Assembly: GCF_007751035.1 (NCBI RefSeq)
Contig: NZ_CP036433.1
Coordinates: forward strand, 2,151,001-2,215,000
DNA from: Lignipirellula cremea
GTDB lineage: Bacteria > Planctomycetota > Planctomycetia > Pirellulales > Pirellulaceae
Reading direction: 5' to 3'
DNA length: 64,000 nt
Positions within the stretch are counted from its first letter, which is position 1; each line of letters begins with the position of its first letter. Below are positions 53,667 to 62,948 of this stretch, piece after piece. The notes beneath the pieces are model-generated. The model saw only the letters and a list, made by a program, of their open reading frames with translations, was not told where the DNA came from and ran no database searches. The translations under genes and the position numbers were made by a program.

Positions 53667-54971
53667 ATGCCCAAGGCCATGCGTTCCACCCTCCTGTTCC
53701 AGGCGATCCTCTGTGCGAGCCTTTGGGCGAGCCCCTGCGTGCTGGCCCAGGAATTACCCTCGCTGGAATCGGCGGCAGAGAAACTGCAGGCCGCCACGGT
53801 GACGCTGCGCGTGTCGCCTCCGGCAGGGGCCGAGAATCAGGAGCCGGCGAAGATCTCGGTCTTCTCGGCCGTCTCTCTGGGCGACGGACTGCTGGTAACG
53901 CCCTTGTTTGAAAACGAACGCTCCCAGGTTCGTGTTACGCTGCCCGGCGGCGGCCAGGCGCTGGCGGAACCGCTGGTGCTGGATGAACACTCAGGCCTGG
54001 CGTTACTGCAGATGGATCAAAAAACCGCTCCCGGCGTGACGCTGGCGGAAAAATCCCCGCGGGCCGGCAGCTGGGTCGTTAGTGCGGCCGGCTGGGGCGA
54101 TGAAGACGCACTCGTTTCTGTCGGCGTCGTCAGCGGCGTTGATCGCTCCCTGCCTGGGGCCAGTTATCCGCCGCTGCTGCAGCTGGATCTGCGCACCGCC
54201 TCTACTTCTTCCGGCGCCGGACTGGTCAATGTCCAGGGGGAACTGCTGGGGCTGATTGTCGCCACCGGCGAACCGTCCAACCAGCGCGGCTGGACCTACG
54301 CCATTCCGGCCGAACAAATCCGCCGTGTGGTGCGCGCCTTCCGCAGTCGTCCTGCCGAACAAGACGGCGTGATGGTGATTCAGCGCCGGCGTCCCGTCGT
54401 CGGCATGATGCTGACCGGCAGGGCCGAAGGCGTACACATTGACCGGCTAACCGACGGCGGTCCTGCCGCCAGCGCCGGTCTGCAGATCGGCGACGAGATC
54501 CTCGCCGTCGAAGGGGTGCAAGTCCGCTCGGTCTACCAGGCGGTTCGCCCGCTCCTGTTCAAGCAGCCGGGCGACACCATCGACTATCTGGTCCAGCAAG
54601 AGGCTGGCCAGAAAACGATCACCGTCGCCCTGGGCGGCGGGGTCGTGATCCAGGGCGCCCCGCGGGTCAAACTCTCTGGCTACTTCCAGCCGAAAATCCT
54701 GGTCGAAGGACGTCCCTTGCGGGCGGGCCACCTGGCGGAAGTCGGCGCTGAACCCAACCCGCCCGCTGCAGTTCCCCCGGACGAGAACTCGTCCGACTCG
54801 CAGAAGATCGCCATTCTGCAGAAAGCGCTCGACGGCTACCGCAGCGCCATCGTCCACATGCAAGGACAACTCATTCGCCAGCAGCAGGACCGCGAAAAAA
54901 CGCAGGCCCTGATCGAAAAGCTCGAAGGCGAAATCGAATCCCTCCGCAAGAAACTGCCGCCCAGTAATTGA
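53667..54971 (+). CDS. HtrA-like trypsin-fold protein with PDZ domain, probably non-catalytic
   Basis: 434 residues with a signal peptide (to about AQE). A degenerate trypsin-fold domain follows. Where HtrA proteases have TNNHV this one has LVTPLFEN (His lost). The Asp strand LDEHSGLALLQMD is kept, and the Ser loop is TSSGAGLVN instead of GNSGGPL. A PDZ domain (RLTDGGPAASAGLQIGDEILAVEGVQV) and a C-terminal coiled coil (about 385-430) complete it. It probably binds rather than cuts. It lies 129 bases after the putative anti-sigma gene, like DegS/HtrA partners of envelope-stress sigma factors. Confidence 0.8.
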   Translation: MPKAMRSTLLFQAILCASLWASPCVLAQELPSLESAAEKLQAATVTLRVSPPAGAENQEPAKISVFSAVSLGDGLLVTPLFENERSQVRVTLPGGGQALAEPLVLDEHSGLALLQMDQKTAPGVTLAEKSPRAGSWVVSAAGWGDEDALVSVGVVSGVDRSLPGASYPPLLQLDLRTASTSSGAGLVNVQGELLGLIVATGEPSNQRGWTYAIPAEQIRRVVRAFRSRPAEQDGVMVIQRRRPVVGMMLTGRAEGVHIDRLTDGGPAASAGLQIGDEILAVEGVQVRSVYQAVRPLLFKQPGDTIDYLVQQEAGQKTITVALGGGVVIQGAPRVKLSGYFQPKILVEGRPLRAGHLAEVGAEPNPPAAVPPDENSSDSQKIAILQKALDGYRSAIVHMQGQLIRQQQDREKTQALIEKLEGEIESLRKKLPPSN

Positions 54972-55219
54972 CCCGCACGTAGCCGAAGTCGCCAGACTTT
55001 GGAGGGACCATTCTGGGCGATGGGAGCCGCGGCCAAACTCTGGCAAGTTCAGCTACGAGGGCCGCATGGCGGGCGCCAAACTGCTTGGTTTGATTTGAAT
55101 TGTCCGCGCGTGTAAGCTGCAGAGAATGGCTCGTCCGTGGCAGCACGAACGCATCCCTCGCGGAACAACCGCCAGCCTGCTATCCCTCGCTCTGTTCTCC
55201 TCTATATCCCCTGTTGCTG

Positions 55220-57721
55220 ATGCTGACCCGCACCTGCCCGGCCTTGCTGCTTCTGACGCTGCTGCTTTTTCCCTCTGTCCAAGCCGCAGAGCCGGCGACG
55301 GCCATTGCGCCGCAGGCGCAGCTGGAGCCCTTTCTCCAGAAGTATTGCATCGGTTGTCATGGCGCGGAAACGCAAGAAGCGGAAGTGCGTTTCGACCAGC
55401 CGATCTGGGAAATCAGGAACAACGACGTAGCCCAGCGCTGGCAAGATGTGCTCGACCAATTGAATGGCGGAACCATGCCGCCGGAGGAGGAGCCGCAGCC
55501 GTCCTCGGCCGAACTGGCGGGCGTGCTTGATCCGCTGACAAAATCATTGATCACTGCCCGTCGACGCCTTACCGATTCCGGCGGCCGGATCGCCATGCGA
55601 CGGTTGAATCAACGCGAATACGCGAACACCATTCGCGAGCTCTTCGGTTTCGAGGCGCCGTTGCATCTGATCCCTGACGACGGCGAAGCGGCGACCTTTG
55701 ACACCGCAGGCGTCGAGCAGTTCTTTACCTCCTCGCATTTTGACAAGTATCTCGAACTGGGCCGAGCGATCACCGCGGAAGGCTGGGAATGGGCCGCGAA
55801 ACCGCGCGTCCCCTCGCGGACGCTCAGGCGCGAGTCCGAGATGAACGTCACCCAGCGTTTACGCGACAGGCTGGCGGATCTCGATCTGAAAATGGAAATG
55901 AAGAAGGCCGGAAAAACCTGGCAGGAAATGGGGTTCCAGGACGAAGGCGAGATGCGCGTCGTCTTCCAGCAGTTCGACAACCGCGCTGGCAAACCACGAC
56001 GCTACCTGCAGTACCCTCAGGTCGATCAGGGGATCTATCTGTTGTCGAATGAAACACTGACAGCCCGTTCCGCCATGAACCGGGGCGCAGCGGATCCTCG
56101 CGGCGAATACCTCTTTCGGTTCCGGGCGGGTCTTGTCGGCCAACCTCCCGAACTCCGCAAATTTGTCCGGATTGTCGATCACGAGGGCACTGTCGACGTC
56201 GTGCAGGTGCGCGCTTCCGCCAGCGAGCCGGAAGTGATTACCCGGCGTTATCGGCCCGCGTTTGATCGGAGCACCGTCACTCTTTTTGTGGAAGAGAATC
56301 GCGTCGCTGGAACAGGCTTTTATGACTATCTCAAACTGGCGGATCCGGAGGGGGAGTGGGCTTCGATCTGGCTGGACTGGGCGGAAATCGAAGGACCATT
56401 CTATCCCCAGGAACGAGCCTTCTTTGAGACCCTGCTCTACCCGGACCCGCCGAAACGCAGCCCGCAGAAAATGGTCTGGTCGGACGAAAACGCCGGCGAG
56501 TTGATTGAGCGTTTCGCGTACGAAGCGTTCCGTCGCCGCCAACCCGACGCCGACTACCTGCAGGGACTGGTGACCCTCTTCCAGAAGAATCGGGCTGCGG
56601 GTCAAACGTTTGATCAGGCGATGAGCGAATGCCTGGCGATCGTGCTGGCCTCGCCTGGGTTTTTGTATCTGCAGGAAGCGGCCGAACCGGAAGGCAAGAG
56701 ACGGCGTCTGGACGATCAGGAACTGGCGATCCGGTTGTCGTACTTTCTCTGGAGCGGTCCGCCGGATGCGGAACTTTACGCCTGCGCCCGCGACGGCTCC
56801 CTGTCGCAACCGGCCGTACTGCATGCGCAGGTCGATCGACTGCTGGACGACCCAAGAGCGGCTGCCTTTCATACGGGCTTTATGAGTCAATGGGCCGAAC
56901 TCCAGCGATTCGACGCGATCACCGTCGACGAGACTGCGTTTTTTCAATTCAACCACGGGCTGCGATTCTCGGCCTATCGCGAGGTGCTGGAGTTTTTCAA
57001 AACCCTGGTCCAAGAGAACCTGCCGGCGTCCAATTTTATCGACTCAGATTTCGTCGTGATCAACGCGGCGCTCGGCGCTCACTACGGCCTTCCGGGCGTC
57101 ACGGCCGACGGCTTTCAGAAAGTCGCTTTGCCGGCGAACTCTCCGCGCGGCGGACTTCTGGGCCAGACCGCGTTCCTCACGATTGGCTCCAATGGCGAAC
57201 GTTCTTCGCCCGTGATTCGCGGGGCGCTGGTCATGGAGAAACTGCTGCACGACAAACCGGCCCCTCCGCCGCCCAATGTTCCCGAGTTGGGTGCGGCCAC
57301 GGATCGGCCCGTCACGAATCGACAGATGGTGCAGTTGCATCAACGCCAGGCCGTCTGCGCTTCCTGTCACCGGAAGATGGATGTGATCGGCTTTGGCCTG
57401 GAGAACTTCGATACGATCGGAGCCTGGCGCGACACCGAGAAAGTCGGACGGAAGCAGGTTCCCATCGAGTCCGGCGGCACGCTGCCGGGCGGGGCGGCGT
57501 TCCAGAATATCGACGACCTGAAGTCCCTGCTGCTGGAGCAGGAGGATCGGCTGGCGGAAGAGCTGGTCGAATCGCTCCTGGCATACAGCATCGGACGCCC
57601 GATGGAATTCTCCGACGCGGACGCCATCTCCGCGATTCTGCAGAATCTGGCGGATGAGGATTATCGACTGCGCTCCATGATCCATGAGATTGTTTCCAGT
57701 CCCTTGTTCCAAACGAAATAG
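55220..57721 (+). CDS. Planctomycete cytochrome c of the DUF1592/1588/1587/1595/1585 type
   Basis: 833 residues with signal peptide (TCPALLLLTLLLFPSVQA). The haem site is YCIGCHG (about residue 45). DUF1587 follows (RRLNQREYANTIRELFG), then DUF1592 (FAYEAFRRRQPDADYL), DUF1595, DUF1588 (RGGLLGQTAFLTIGSNGERSSPVIRG) with a second CXXCH-like site VCASCHRKMD, and DUF1585 at the end (LLAYSIGRPMEFSD). The gene is followed 9 bases later by DUF1552, the fixed partner in planctomycetes. Role in extracytoplasmic redox or polysaccharide handling is assumed, not shown. Confidence 0.93.
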   Translation: MLTRTCPALLLLTLLLFPSVQAAEPATAIAPQAQLEPFLQKYCIGCHGAETQEAEVRFDQPIWEIRNNDVAQRWQDVLDQLNGGTMPPEEEPQPSSAELAGVLDPLTKSLITARRRLTDSGGRIAMRRLNQREYANTIRELFGFEAPLHLIPDDGEAATFDTAGVEQFFTSSHFDKYLELGRAITAEGWEWAAKPRVPSRTLRRESEMNVTQRLRDRLADLDLKMEMKKAGKTWQEMGFQDEGEMRVVFQQFDNRAGKPRRYLQYPQVDQGIYLLSNETLTARSAMNRGAADPRGEYLFRFRAGLVGQPPELRKFVRIVDHEGTVDVVQVRASASEPEVITRRYRPAFDRSTVTLFVEENRVAGTGFYDYLKLADPEGEWASIWLDWAEIEGPFYPQERAFFETLLYPDPPKRSPQKMVWSDENAGELIERFAYEAFRRRQPDADYLQGLVTLFQKNRAAGQTFDQAMSECLAIVLASPGFLYLQEAAEPEGKRRRLDDQELAIRLSYFLWSGPPDAELYACARDGSLSQPAVLHAQVDRLLDDPRAAAFHTGFMSQWAELQRFDAITVDETAFFQFNHGLRFSAYREVLEFFKTLVQENLPASNFIDSDFVVINAALGAHYGLPGVTADGFQKVALPANSPRGGLLGQTAFLTIGSNGERSSPVIRGALVMEKLLHDKPAPPPPNVPELGAATDRPVTNRQMVQLHQRQAVCASCHRKMDVIGFGLENFDTIGAWRDTEKVGRKQVPIESGGTLPGGAAFQNIDDLKSLLLEQEDRLAEELVESLLAYSIGRPMEFSDADAISAILQNLADEDYRLRSMIHEIVSSPLFQTK

Positions 57722-57730
57722 AGTCCGGCG

Positions 57731-59035
57731 ATGCCCGCGTTTATCACCAACTCTCACACCCGGCGGTCTTTCCTGCGCGGGGCCGGGGTCTGCCTGGCGC
57801 TGCCTTTTCTGGAAACGTTTGCGTCCGCAAAAGTCAGCCAGGTTGCGCCGCCCAAACGCATGATTTTTCTTGGTGGAGGATTCGGCTTCACCAAGGACAC
57901 GTTCTATCCTGAGGCAGCCGGTCCGTTCTCTCAGATTGGCCTGACCGAGGGACTGACGCCCCTCAAGCGGCATCAGCAGGACATCACGCTGATTTCCCAT
58001 CTCACCAACCTCGGCGCCACCGATCCGCACGGCGGCAGCGTCTCTTACCTGACGGGAGCCAACGTCTCCGGTACGGCGGGGAAGCGCTTCTTCAACTCCA
58101 TTTCCTGCGACCAGCTGGCGGCCCAGCACCTGGGGCGAGACACGCGATTCGCCTCGCTGACGCTGTCCGCGAACGAAAGCGACGGCGGACAGAACTCCGG
58201 ACACGGCCCCGGCCATTCGCTCTCCTGGGACGCTTCCGGAAACCCGATCCCCGGTATCAACGAACCGCGTGAACTCTTCCGCACGATCTTCGCCAACCCG
58301 GCCGACTCCCGCGCAGAAATCGATGCGCGGCTACGCAAAAAACAGAGCATCCTCGATGTGGTTCGCCTCAACGGTCGCGCCATGAAGCAGCAACTCAGTC
58401 GGGGCGACCAGGACAAGCTTGACGAGTATTTCCAGGGCGTCCGTCAGGTCGAACAAGCTCTCGAGCGGCAGGCCGAATGGGCCGATATCCCCAAACCGGA
58501 AGCCGACTTCCCCATGCCGGGCGAAGGGCTCACAGGCGAGACCGAGATCCGCCTGATGTACGATCTTATCATCGCGGCCCTGCAGACCGATTCAACGCGC
58601 GTAGTCAGTTACCGCCAGCCCGTCTGCTCCATGCTGCTGGGCATGGGGGTCTCGCTCAAAGCCCATTCGCTCAGCCACTACGGATTCTCGGAAACGCGCA
58701 CGCAGGCCTCCCGCGCCCGCGACCAGAAGTGCACCGAATTATTCGCCCACTTCCTGGACCGTCTGAAAGAGGCCAAGGATATCGATGGCAGTCGGCTGTA
58801 CGACAACTGCATCGTCAGCTTCGGCACCAATCTCCGTTCGGGACACGAGCTGAAAAGCCTGCCCGCCCTATTGTCCGGCGGAGGCGCCAAAGCGATCCAG
58901 CACGGACGCCACCTTGTTCTCCCGCAAAAAGACACGCCCCTGGCCAACTACTGGCTCACCCTCCTGCAGCAGGCGGGCGCCCCGGTGGATCGCTTCAGCC
59001 ACAGCACGGGAATCATTCCGGAACTGCTGGGATAA
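57731..59035 (+). CDS. Exported DUF1552 protein
   Basis: 434 residues. The twin-arginine motif TRRSFLRGAGVCLALPFLE marks export of a folded protein. The body matches DUF1552, related to the DUF1501/alkaline-phosphatase-like fold: PKRMIFLGGGFGF, GGSVSYLTGAN, SFGTNLRSGHELKSLPALLSGGG with His-rich metal-type sites (HGRHLVLP). It always accompanies DUF1592-type cytochromes and is thought to act with them outside the membrane. Nine-base spacing makes cotranscription almost certain. Confidence 0.93.
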   Translation: MPAFITNSHTRRSFLRGAGVCLALPFLETFASAKVSQVAPPKRMIFLGGGFGFTKDTFYPEAAGPFSQIGLTEGLTPLKRHQQDITLISHLTNLGATDPHGGSVSYLTGANVSGTAGKRFFNSISCDQLAAQHLGRDTRFASLTLSANESDGGQNSGHGPGHSLSWDASGNPIPGINEPRELFRTIFANPADSRAEIDARLRKKQSILDVVRLNGRAMKQQLSRGDQDKLDEYFQGVRQVEQALERQAEWADIPKPEADFPMPGEGLTGETEIRLMYDLIIAALQTDSTRVVSYRQPVCSMLLGMGVSLKAHSLSHYGFSETRTQASRARDQKCTELFAHFLDRLKEAKDIDGSRLYDNCIVSFGTNLRSGHELKSLPALLSGGGAKAIQHGRHLVLPQKDTPLANYWLTLLQQAGAPVDRFSHSTGIIPELLG

Positions 59036-59093
59036 GCAGAGGTCGCTGGAGCGTGGGAGGCAGGGGACCTGGAAATGAGGCGATGACGCCCCG

Positions 59094-60713
59094 CTAAGGC
59101 AGCATCGTGGCCGCGGCATGATCGCGATCGGTGCGTCGCCAGAGCGTATAGACGCTGTCGTCGAACGCCGGATGTTCGATCGGCTGGAAACCACGCTCGC
59201 GCAGCAAGGCGTCGCGCTGATCGATGGTCAGCGGCCAGCAGCGCCAGTCGTTCTGTTTGCCGACCGTGATGGCGTTGTCGGCCTGGTCAAGATCGCTGAA
59301 GAACGAGGCCGGCATCACGCCTGGCCAGCCGGCCTGGTCGTATTCGAAAATGAGCGAACGTCCCACGCGCGTTCCGGCCATCGCGTTGATCGAAGGGTCT
59401 TGCGGGCAGGCGGTCGTTTGCCCCGGCAAGCCGGCCAGGCGAACCGCTTCGGCATAGGCGTCGTCGGCGAAGCGAACATGCGAGCGGACGCTGTCCCAGC
59501 GCGGCTCCAGAAACGCCAGGCACAGCAGCACCATCGCCACGCCGGTCCAGGGCGTCAGGTCGGCGGCGCCGGATCGCCAGCGCAATTCGAGCGGTCGGGA
59601 CAGATGCAGCATTAAAGCCGCCGCGGCGAAGTACGCCGGGATCATGCTGTTCGCCATGCCGCCCTGCTTGGCCGCCGCCAGCGCTCCGGCCGGGAACGCG
59701 ACCAGCAATGCGGCGATCAGCCACGCCGTCTTCGCCGTCATCCGGTCGCCTGGGATCGGTAAGGTTGTCAAAGACGTCCCCTCTCCGCGTTCGCGCCAGT
59801 ACAGTACCACCGCCAGCCAGGTGAGCGGGATCGACAGCGGAAAGCGGATCAGCCGCATCGCCAGTTCCGGTTCGCGGATCGAATACTGGGCCGGTGTAAC
59901 GGCCAGGTAATGGAACAGCATCGGCCACGCAGTCGCCGTCACGGCCAGCGTCGCCAGGACCGCCGTCGGCGGCAGCAGCAGCATGATCCCTTGCCGCGCA
60001 GTGATCTGCTTCCAGGGCCGCTGCAGCAGCACGGCCGTGAGCGGCATCACGCAGATCATCGCGCTCGGCTGCTTGAAAAAGATCGCCGTGATCATCAACG
60101 CCACGCCGGCCAGGTACGTCATCCACGCCTGCCGCGCAAACCCTCGGTACAGCAGCAGCAGCGCCAGCATCGCCAGGAGCAGGCTCACGCCGTCGGGACG
60201 CGGTTCCAGAAAATCGTGCGCACAGGCGCCCACCGCTATCATCAGCGTCAGGGCGAACAGGGCGGCGTACGTCACTCCCTGTGGTCGGCAACAGACGATG
60301 ACGGTCAACATGGCGAGGGCAAAACTGGCCAGACTGAGCAGCCGGGCCGGATAGAAACTCGGACCCGTCACGCGGAACAGGACGGCCGGCACATAGGTCG
60401 CCAGCGGTCCGTACATATGGGTCGCATGCCCGCTGTCGGCTGCTTCATAAACGGGCAAGTTGTGCGCCGCCCGATAGCTGTCGGCCAGCATGCCGCCTTC
60501 CCAGAAGTGCATCGGACCCGTCTGCCCCAGACGCTGCATCAGTCCCCAGCCTGCCAGGCCAATCAGCACGACCGGCAGCACGACCAGCAACAGGTTCACG
60601 CCAGACCGTTTGCCAGCGGCGTCCGCTGGCTGTTCGTCTGCAGGGAGGGCCGTCGTTTCCAATGGTGAATGCAAGGCGTAAGGAGCGGTCGAACCCGGCG
60701 GCGGCTGGCTCAT
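59094..60713 (-). CDS. GT-C (ArnT/GT39-like) membrane glycosyltransferase
   Basis: 539 residues, about twelve transmembrane segments. The first periplasmic loop has GGMLADSYRAAHNLPVYEAADSGHATHMYGPL, the place where GT-C enzymes have their catalytic acidic residue, and a soluble domain closes the protein. It should transfer a sugar from a polyprenyl-phosphate donor on the outer face of the membrane. It starts 3 bases after the GT2 gene, whose product could make that donor. Exact acceptor unknown. Confidence 0.75.
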   Translation of the reverse strand: MSQPPPGSTAPYALHSPLETTALPADEQPADAAGKRSGVNLLLVVLPVVLIGLAGWGLMQRLGQTGPMHFWEGGMLADSYRAAHNLPVYEAADSGHATHMYGPLATYVPAVLFRVTGPSFYPARLLSLASFALAMLTVIVCCRPQGVTYAALFALTLMIAVGACAHDFLEPRPDGVSLLLAMLALLLLYRGFARQAWMTYLAGVALMITAIFFKQPSAMICVMPLTAVLLQRPWKQITARQGIMLLLPPTAVLATLAVTATAWPMLFHYLAVTPAQYSIREPELAMRLIRFPLSIPLTWLAVVLYWRERGEGTSLTTLPIPGDRMTAKTAWLIAALLVAFPAGALAAAKQGGMANSMIPAYFAAAALMLHLSRPLELRWRSGAADLTPWTGVAMVLLCLAFLEPRWDSVRSHVRFADDAYAEAVRLAGLPGQTTACPQDPSINAMAGTRVGRSLIFEYDQAGWPGVMPASFFSDLDQADNAITVGKQNDWRCWPLTIDQRDALLRERGFQPIEHPAFDDSVYTLWRRTDRDHAAATMLP

Positions 60714-60716
60714 GGA

Positions 60717-61808
60717 TTAGAACTCGGATTCACGACGGGAGACCATTTGACGACGGGCGTTGCGCTGGGCGACGCAAGCCGAATCGCGGGTCGGCGTCCG
60801 GGCGGTGGAGGCCTCCGCCGACAGCGCACGCACCTCGTCCAGGATTTCCTCTTCCACGACCGGCGTCATTCCGCCGTTCCTCATCCGGGCGACTACATAC
60901 TGCGGCCGGTTGCGAACCTGATCGTAGATCCGCACCACATACTCGCCCAGCACCGCGATCCCCAGGGCGTTCAGGGCGCCAAAGAGCGAGGTCATGATAG
61001 TGATTGACGTCCAGCCCGGCACAGCCAGGCCGGTGACCAGTTTATGGAACAGCGTGAAGCAGCCGCTGGCCAGACAGACCGCCAGGGACAGGCCCGCAAT
61101 GCCATAGAACATGCTCAGCGGCGCCCGCGAGAAGGAAAACAGGGCCGTCTTCGCCAACTGGAACAGGCCATAGAGCGATACCCGCGGCTTCGCATCGTAA
61201 CGGGCTCCCCGTTCCACCGGCAGGCCGACCTGGCGAAAGCCAGTCCAGCTGCGCAGTCCGGGAAAGTACCGATCGGATTCCGGCATGGCGACAATCCGCC
61301 GGGCCGCAGCGCCGTCGAGCAGGCAAAAGTTCCCGGCGTCCTGCGGGATGCGGGTCGAAGCCAGCGCCCCCAGCACTCGGTAGAAGCTGTAAAACAGCAG
61401 ACGTTTGACGGGGCCTTCTTTCCGCTCCTGTCGTACGGCGTAGATCACATCGGCGCCGGCGCGCCATTGCTCCAGGAACCGCGGGATCTCGGCCGGGTCA
61501 TCCTGCAGGTCGGAGTCCATCACCACGATCGCATCGCCCTGGGCCGTCGCCAGTCCTGCCTGCAGCGCAGCCTGGTGGCCGAAGTTCCGCGACAGATGCA
61601 CGACAACCACTTGCGGATGCCGATCGGCCAGTCGGTCCAGGAACAGGCTTGAACCGTCGGTGGAGCCGTCGTTCACAAAGACGATTTCATAACCGCCCGT
61701 CTCTCGCGACAGGGCCGACACGATCTTTTGATGCAGCGCATCCAGGGCGGCGGCCTCGTTATAAACGGGCAGCACGACCGAGACGAAAGGATTGCGTTCG
61801 CTTCTCAC
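60717..61808 (-). CDS. GT2 polyprenyl-phosphate glycosyltransferase (DPM1/ArnC/GtrB-like)
   Basis: 363 residues. The GT-A domain has SVVLPVYNEAAALDAL, IVFVNDGSTDGS, LSRNFGHQAALQAGLATAQGDAIVVMDSDLQDDP (metal-binding Asp-x-Asp) and YAVRQERKEGPVKR. Two transmembrane segments follow (about 225-250 and 262-285). This type loads sugars on undecaprenyl phosphate. GTG at 61808 overlaps the methyltransferase stop (GTGA). Together with the GT-C gene it makes a short envelope glycosylation unit. Confidence 0.9.
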   Translation of the reverse strand: MRSERNPFVSVVLPVYNEAAALDALHQKIVSALSRETGGYEIVFVNDGSTDGSSLFLDRLADRHPQVVVVHLSRNFGHQAALQAGLATAQGDAIVVMDSDLQDDPAEIPRFLEQWRAGADVIYAVRQERKEGPVKRLLFYSFYRVLGALASTRIPQDAGNFCLLDGAAARRIVAMPESDRYFPGLRSWTGFRQVGLPVERGARYDAKPRVSLYGLFQLAKTALFSFSRAPLSMFYGIAGLSLAVCLASGCFTLFHKLVTGLAVPGWTSITIMTSLFGALNALGIAVLGEYVVRIYDQVRNRPQYVVARMRNGGMTPVVEEEILDEVRALSAEASTARTPTRDSACVAQRNARRQMVSRRESEF

Positions 61809-62530
61809 TTTTGCAGTACTCCCACCACCGACAAGCCGCAGGGAGTCGGGCAAGCGCTCATCCAGCAGCGCTCCCAGTCGGCGCATGCCAGCAAGGCGCG
61901 ATTGGTCAAAGAGGATACCCGCGGAAACACCGCTTTGCGGGACCGGGGCAACAGGCGTTCATACGTGCGCACGGCAATCGCCGGCAGCAGCGTAAAGGCG
62001 TTCCAGTGTGACAGGAAGCGGACCGTAAAGCCGGCCGCTTCCGCTTCTTCACGCAGCCGACGCCTGGTGTAACGACGGTAGTGTCCCAGGCGTTCGTCCC
62101 ACTCGCCAAAGAGCCACTGGTAGGCCGGCACGGTCGCAATCACTCCGCCGCCTGGCTTGAGGGCCTGCCAGGCATGCTGCAAAGCGGCGACCGGATCGGA
62201 AAGATGCTCCAGCACATCCAGCAGCACCACGGCCGAGGCCGATTCGTCCGCCAGCGGCCAGGGCTCAGTCAGGTCGTGCAGATGCACGTTCTCCAGACCG
62301 CGTTCATGGGCATGCTCGACGGCCGGCTCCATCACATCCAGGCCAGCGACCTCGTAGCCCAGTTCCTGGAAGGCGAGCAGATTACGCGAGGAACCGACGC
62401 CCCCTTCGACCACCAGCCCCGGCGGCGGAAAGTGCTCCTGGAGCAATCGTGTGGCCAGACGCCGTTTGGCGACATGCCACCAGTACGAATCTTCCAGTTG
62501 TATCAGTTCTGTCAGATGTCCCGCTTCCAT
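61805..62530 (-). CDS. SAM-dependent methyltransferase
   Basis: 241 residues, class I Rossmann methyltransferase. ELIQLEDSYWWHVAKRRL is the N-terminal signature common to polysaccharide-locus methyltransferases; VVEGGVGSSRNLLAF replaces the usual glycine-rich motif I, YEVAGLDVMEP contains the acidic motif II, and VVLLDVLEHLSDP and LKPGGGVIATVPA are motifs III-IV. It probably methylates a sugar or lipid-linked intermediate used by the two glycosyltransferases behind it. ATG at 62530. Confidence 0.88.
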   Translation of the reverse strand: MEAGHLTELIQLEDSYWWHVAKRRLATRLLQEHFPPPGLVVEGGVGSSRNLLAFQELGYEVAGLDVMEPAVEHAHERGLENVHLHDLTEPWPLADESASAVVLLDVLEHLSDPVAALQHAWQALKPGGGVIATVPAYQWLFGEWDERLGHYRRYTRRRLREEAEAAGFTVRFLSHWNAFTLLPAIAVRTYERLLPRSRKAVFPRVSSLTNRALLACADWERCWMSACPTPCGLSVVGVLQK

Positions 62531-62948
62531 CGCACCAATCTTTCCTTTCGCCCCGCATTCACCGACAAAAGACGCCCTGGAAATAAGGGAGCCCAAGGAA
62601 AGATAGGTTACGATTCGGGGGTTCCCGGCCCTTTTTGCAATCGTCCCCGCTAAATCCACCGGCTGGCCGATCCTGCTGCGTTCGCCCCAAACGGAGTGGG
62701 GTAAATGCCTGCATTGCAAAAAAAGAAATACCCCCTGTTCGGGTCGTTTAGTTGCCCGGCAGACGGTTTGCGCGGGCGTTTGGCCGTATTTATTGTTCAG
62801 TCGGGGGGAACGGGGCGGCGGTGAGCGGCGGCAACTGATCTGGCCGCGGTCGGGCCAAATGGCGTAAACTGCGGCGGAGTTCGCTCGCCATTCGACTGAT
62901 TCTCAGTCGTGGAGCGGGCGACTAACCATTGCCAAGGGAGGCGCACGG
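62531..62948. other. Divergent intergenic region
   Basis: No gene. It should contain promoters for the methyltransferase run (minus) and for the exported protein (plus). A poly-A run (GCAAAAAAAGAAA near 62717) and an AT-rich word TATTTATTG (62788-62796) are present. GGGAGG at about 62936-62941 is the ribosome binding site of the plus-strand gene. Confidence 0.4.
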
